DNA from: Thalassospira profundimaris WP0211
GTDB taxonomy: Bacteria; Pseudomonadota; Alphaproteobacteria; Rhodospirillales; Thalassospiraceae
Assembly: GCF_000300275.1 (NCBI RefSeq)
Contig: NZ_AMRN01000002.1
Location: 124,001-188,000 of the forward strand
Reading direction: 5' to 3'
Length of the DNA: 64,000 nt
The notes beneath the pieces were generated by a model. The model was not told the DNA's origin. It ran no database searches and saw only the letters and a program-made list of their open reading frames with translations. A program made the translations under genes and the position numbers. Numbering within the stretch: position 1 is the first letter of the stretch; each line of letters starts with the position of its first letter. This document shows positions 63,423 to 64,000 of the stretch, piece by piece.

Positions 63423-64000
63423 ATGACCCTGCGCGTCCTGCCACAGAACCTGATCAACCAGATTGCCGCCGGTGAGGTGGTCGAACGGCCTGCGGCTGCG
63501 CTGAAGGAGCTGGTGGAAAATGCGCTTGATGCCGGGGCGACGCGCGTTGATGTCAATCTGCGTGATGGCGGTCGCACGCTTTTGTCCGTCACCGATGACG
63601 GCAAGGGTATGACGCCCAATGAACTGGCATTGGCGGTCGAACGCCACGCGACATCCAAGCTGCCCGATGATGATCTGTTTAATATCGGTTTCATGGGCTT
63701 TCGTGGCGAGGCCTTGCCATCCATCGGATCGGTGTCGCGCATGCGCCTGACCAGCCGGGTGCGGGGTTCTGAGAACGCCTGGACACTGTCCGTTGAAGGC
63801 GGGGCCAAGGGCGAACCGGAACCAGCCGCCCATCCCTATGGCACGCGGGTTGAGGTGCGCGATCTTTTCTATGCGACACCAGCCCGCCTCAAGTTCCTGA
63901 AAACTGCGCGGACCGAACAGATGTATGCGCGCGAAATCATGGATCGCCTTGCCATGGCGCGCCCGGATGTCGGATTTACACTCAGTGGTGATAACAACAA
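63423..64000 (+). CDS. mutL: DNA mismatch repair protein MutL, 3' end outside window
   Basis: The first 192 codons of MutL are present. The GHKL ATPase motifs are clear: NQIAAGEVVERPAAALKELVENALDAGA, VTDDGKGM, RHATSK and GFRGEALPSI (given in parts). GTRVEVRDLFYATPARLKFLK follows. The ATG at 63423 is where homology begins. The gene is cut by the right edge of the window. It acts in mismatch repair with MutS. Confidence 0.95.
   Translation, partial: MTLRVLPQNLINQIAAGEVVERPAAALKELVENALDAGATRVDVNLRDGGRTLLSVTDDGKGMTPNELALAVERHATSKLPDDDLFNIGFMGFRGEALPSIGSVSRMRLTSRVRGSENAWTLSVEGGAKGEPEPAAHPYGTRVEVRDLFYATPARLKFLKTARTEQMYAREIMDRLAMARPDVGFTLSGDNN

Noticed and set aside
1-64000. Search by eye for CRISPR arrays, prophage, integrases and transposases
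   Set aside because: No regular spaced repeats, phage structural genes, integrase or transposase motifs are visible.

Overview
The window reads as chromosome of an alphaproteobacterium, most likely a marine Rhodospirillales member close to Thalassospira. This is inferred from gene content and order: GcrA, CarD beside a seven-iron ferredoxin, the block ileS-lspA-DUF3035 lipoprotein-two M16 peptidases-mutL, a MerR regulator with a LiuR-type operator, and many diguanylate cyclase/phosphodiesterase genes. Codon use is that of a moderately GC-rich genome. Almost all of the DNA is coding. I see no prophage, insertion sequence, CRISPR array or rRNA. There is one tRNA, tRNA-Arg(CCU). Layout: 1-2.6 kb is the end of an Mrp Na+/H+ antiporter operon (D partial, E, F, G). 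2.7-6.1 kb holds housekeeping genes (GNAT, RNase HII, acyl-ACP thioesterase, ArfB, DUF454, MerR). 6.2-11.3 kb is a minus-strand signalling block: GGDEF-EAL protein, response regulator, CheC-like phosphatase and PAS histidine kinase. 11.9-18.2 kb carries fdxA, carD, a degenerate phosphatase-fold protein, an M48 lipoprotein protease, an SNase-like protein, prolyl aminopeptidase and a PagL-like deacylase, then the tRNA. 18.7-22.6 kb has an MBL hydrolase with a divergent LysR gene, a cupin and a homogentisate-dioxygenase-like protein. 22.8-25.4 kb is a two-gene operon that I cannot assign to a family. 25.4-34.3 kb is a coherent catabolic locus: LysR, glutaryl-CoA dehydrogenase, glutarate CoA-transferase, a polyamine-type ABC importer and a nitrilase-family amidase. 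It probably takes up an amine or amide and funnels it to glutarate and acetyl-CoA. A low-GC islet follows at 34.3-35.1 kb, then panE, an EamA exporter and an AraC regulator. Next come two tandem paralogues of unknown function, a second AraC regulator with a divergent MFS gene, and cpdB. 44.5-54.9 kb is a mixed region (gcrA, NnrU, a B12-fold protein without its histidine ligand, NUDIX, ACT, a 40-residue membrane protein, MHYT-GGDEF-EAL, M23, fatty acid hydroxylase, methyltransferase, MaoC). 55-64 kb is the ribF-ileS-lspA-DUF3035-M16-M16-mutL block. The most unusual signals are these. First, a structured intergenic repeat of about 268 bp occurs twice in opposite orientation (11409-11677 and 60147-60413), with paired arms that covary between the copies. 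Second, the tandem paralogues at 38.6-40.1 kb share a distinctive charged N-terminal motif and lie beside an AraC gene with operator-like repeats. Third, the helical two-gene operon at 22.8-25.4 kb is unassigned.
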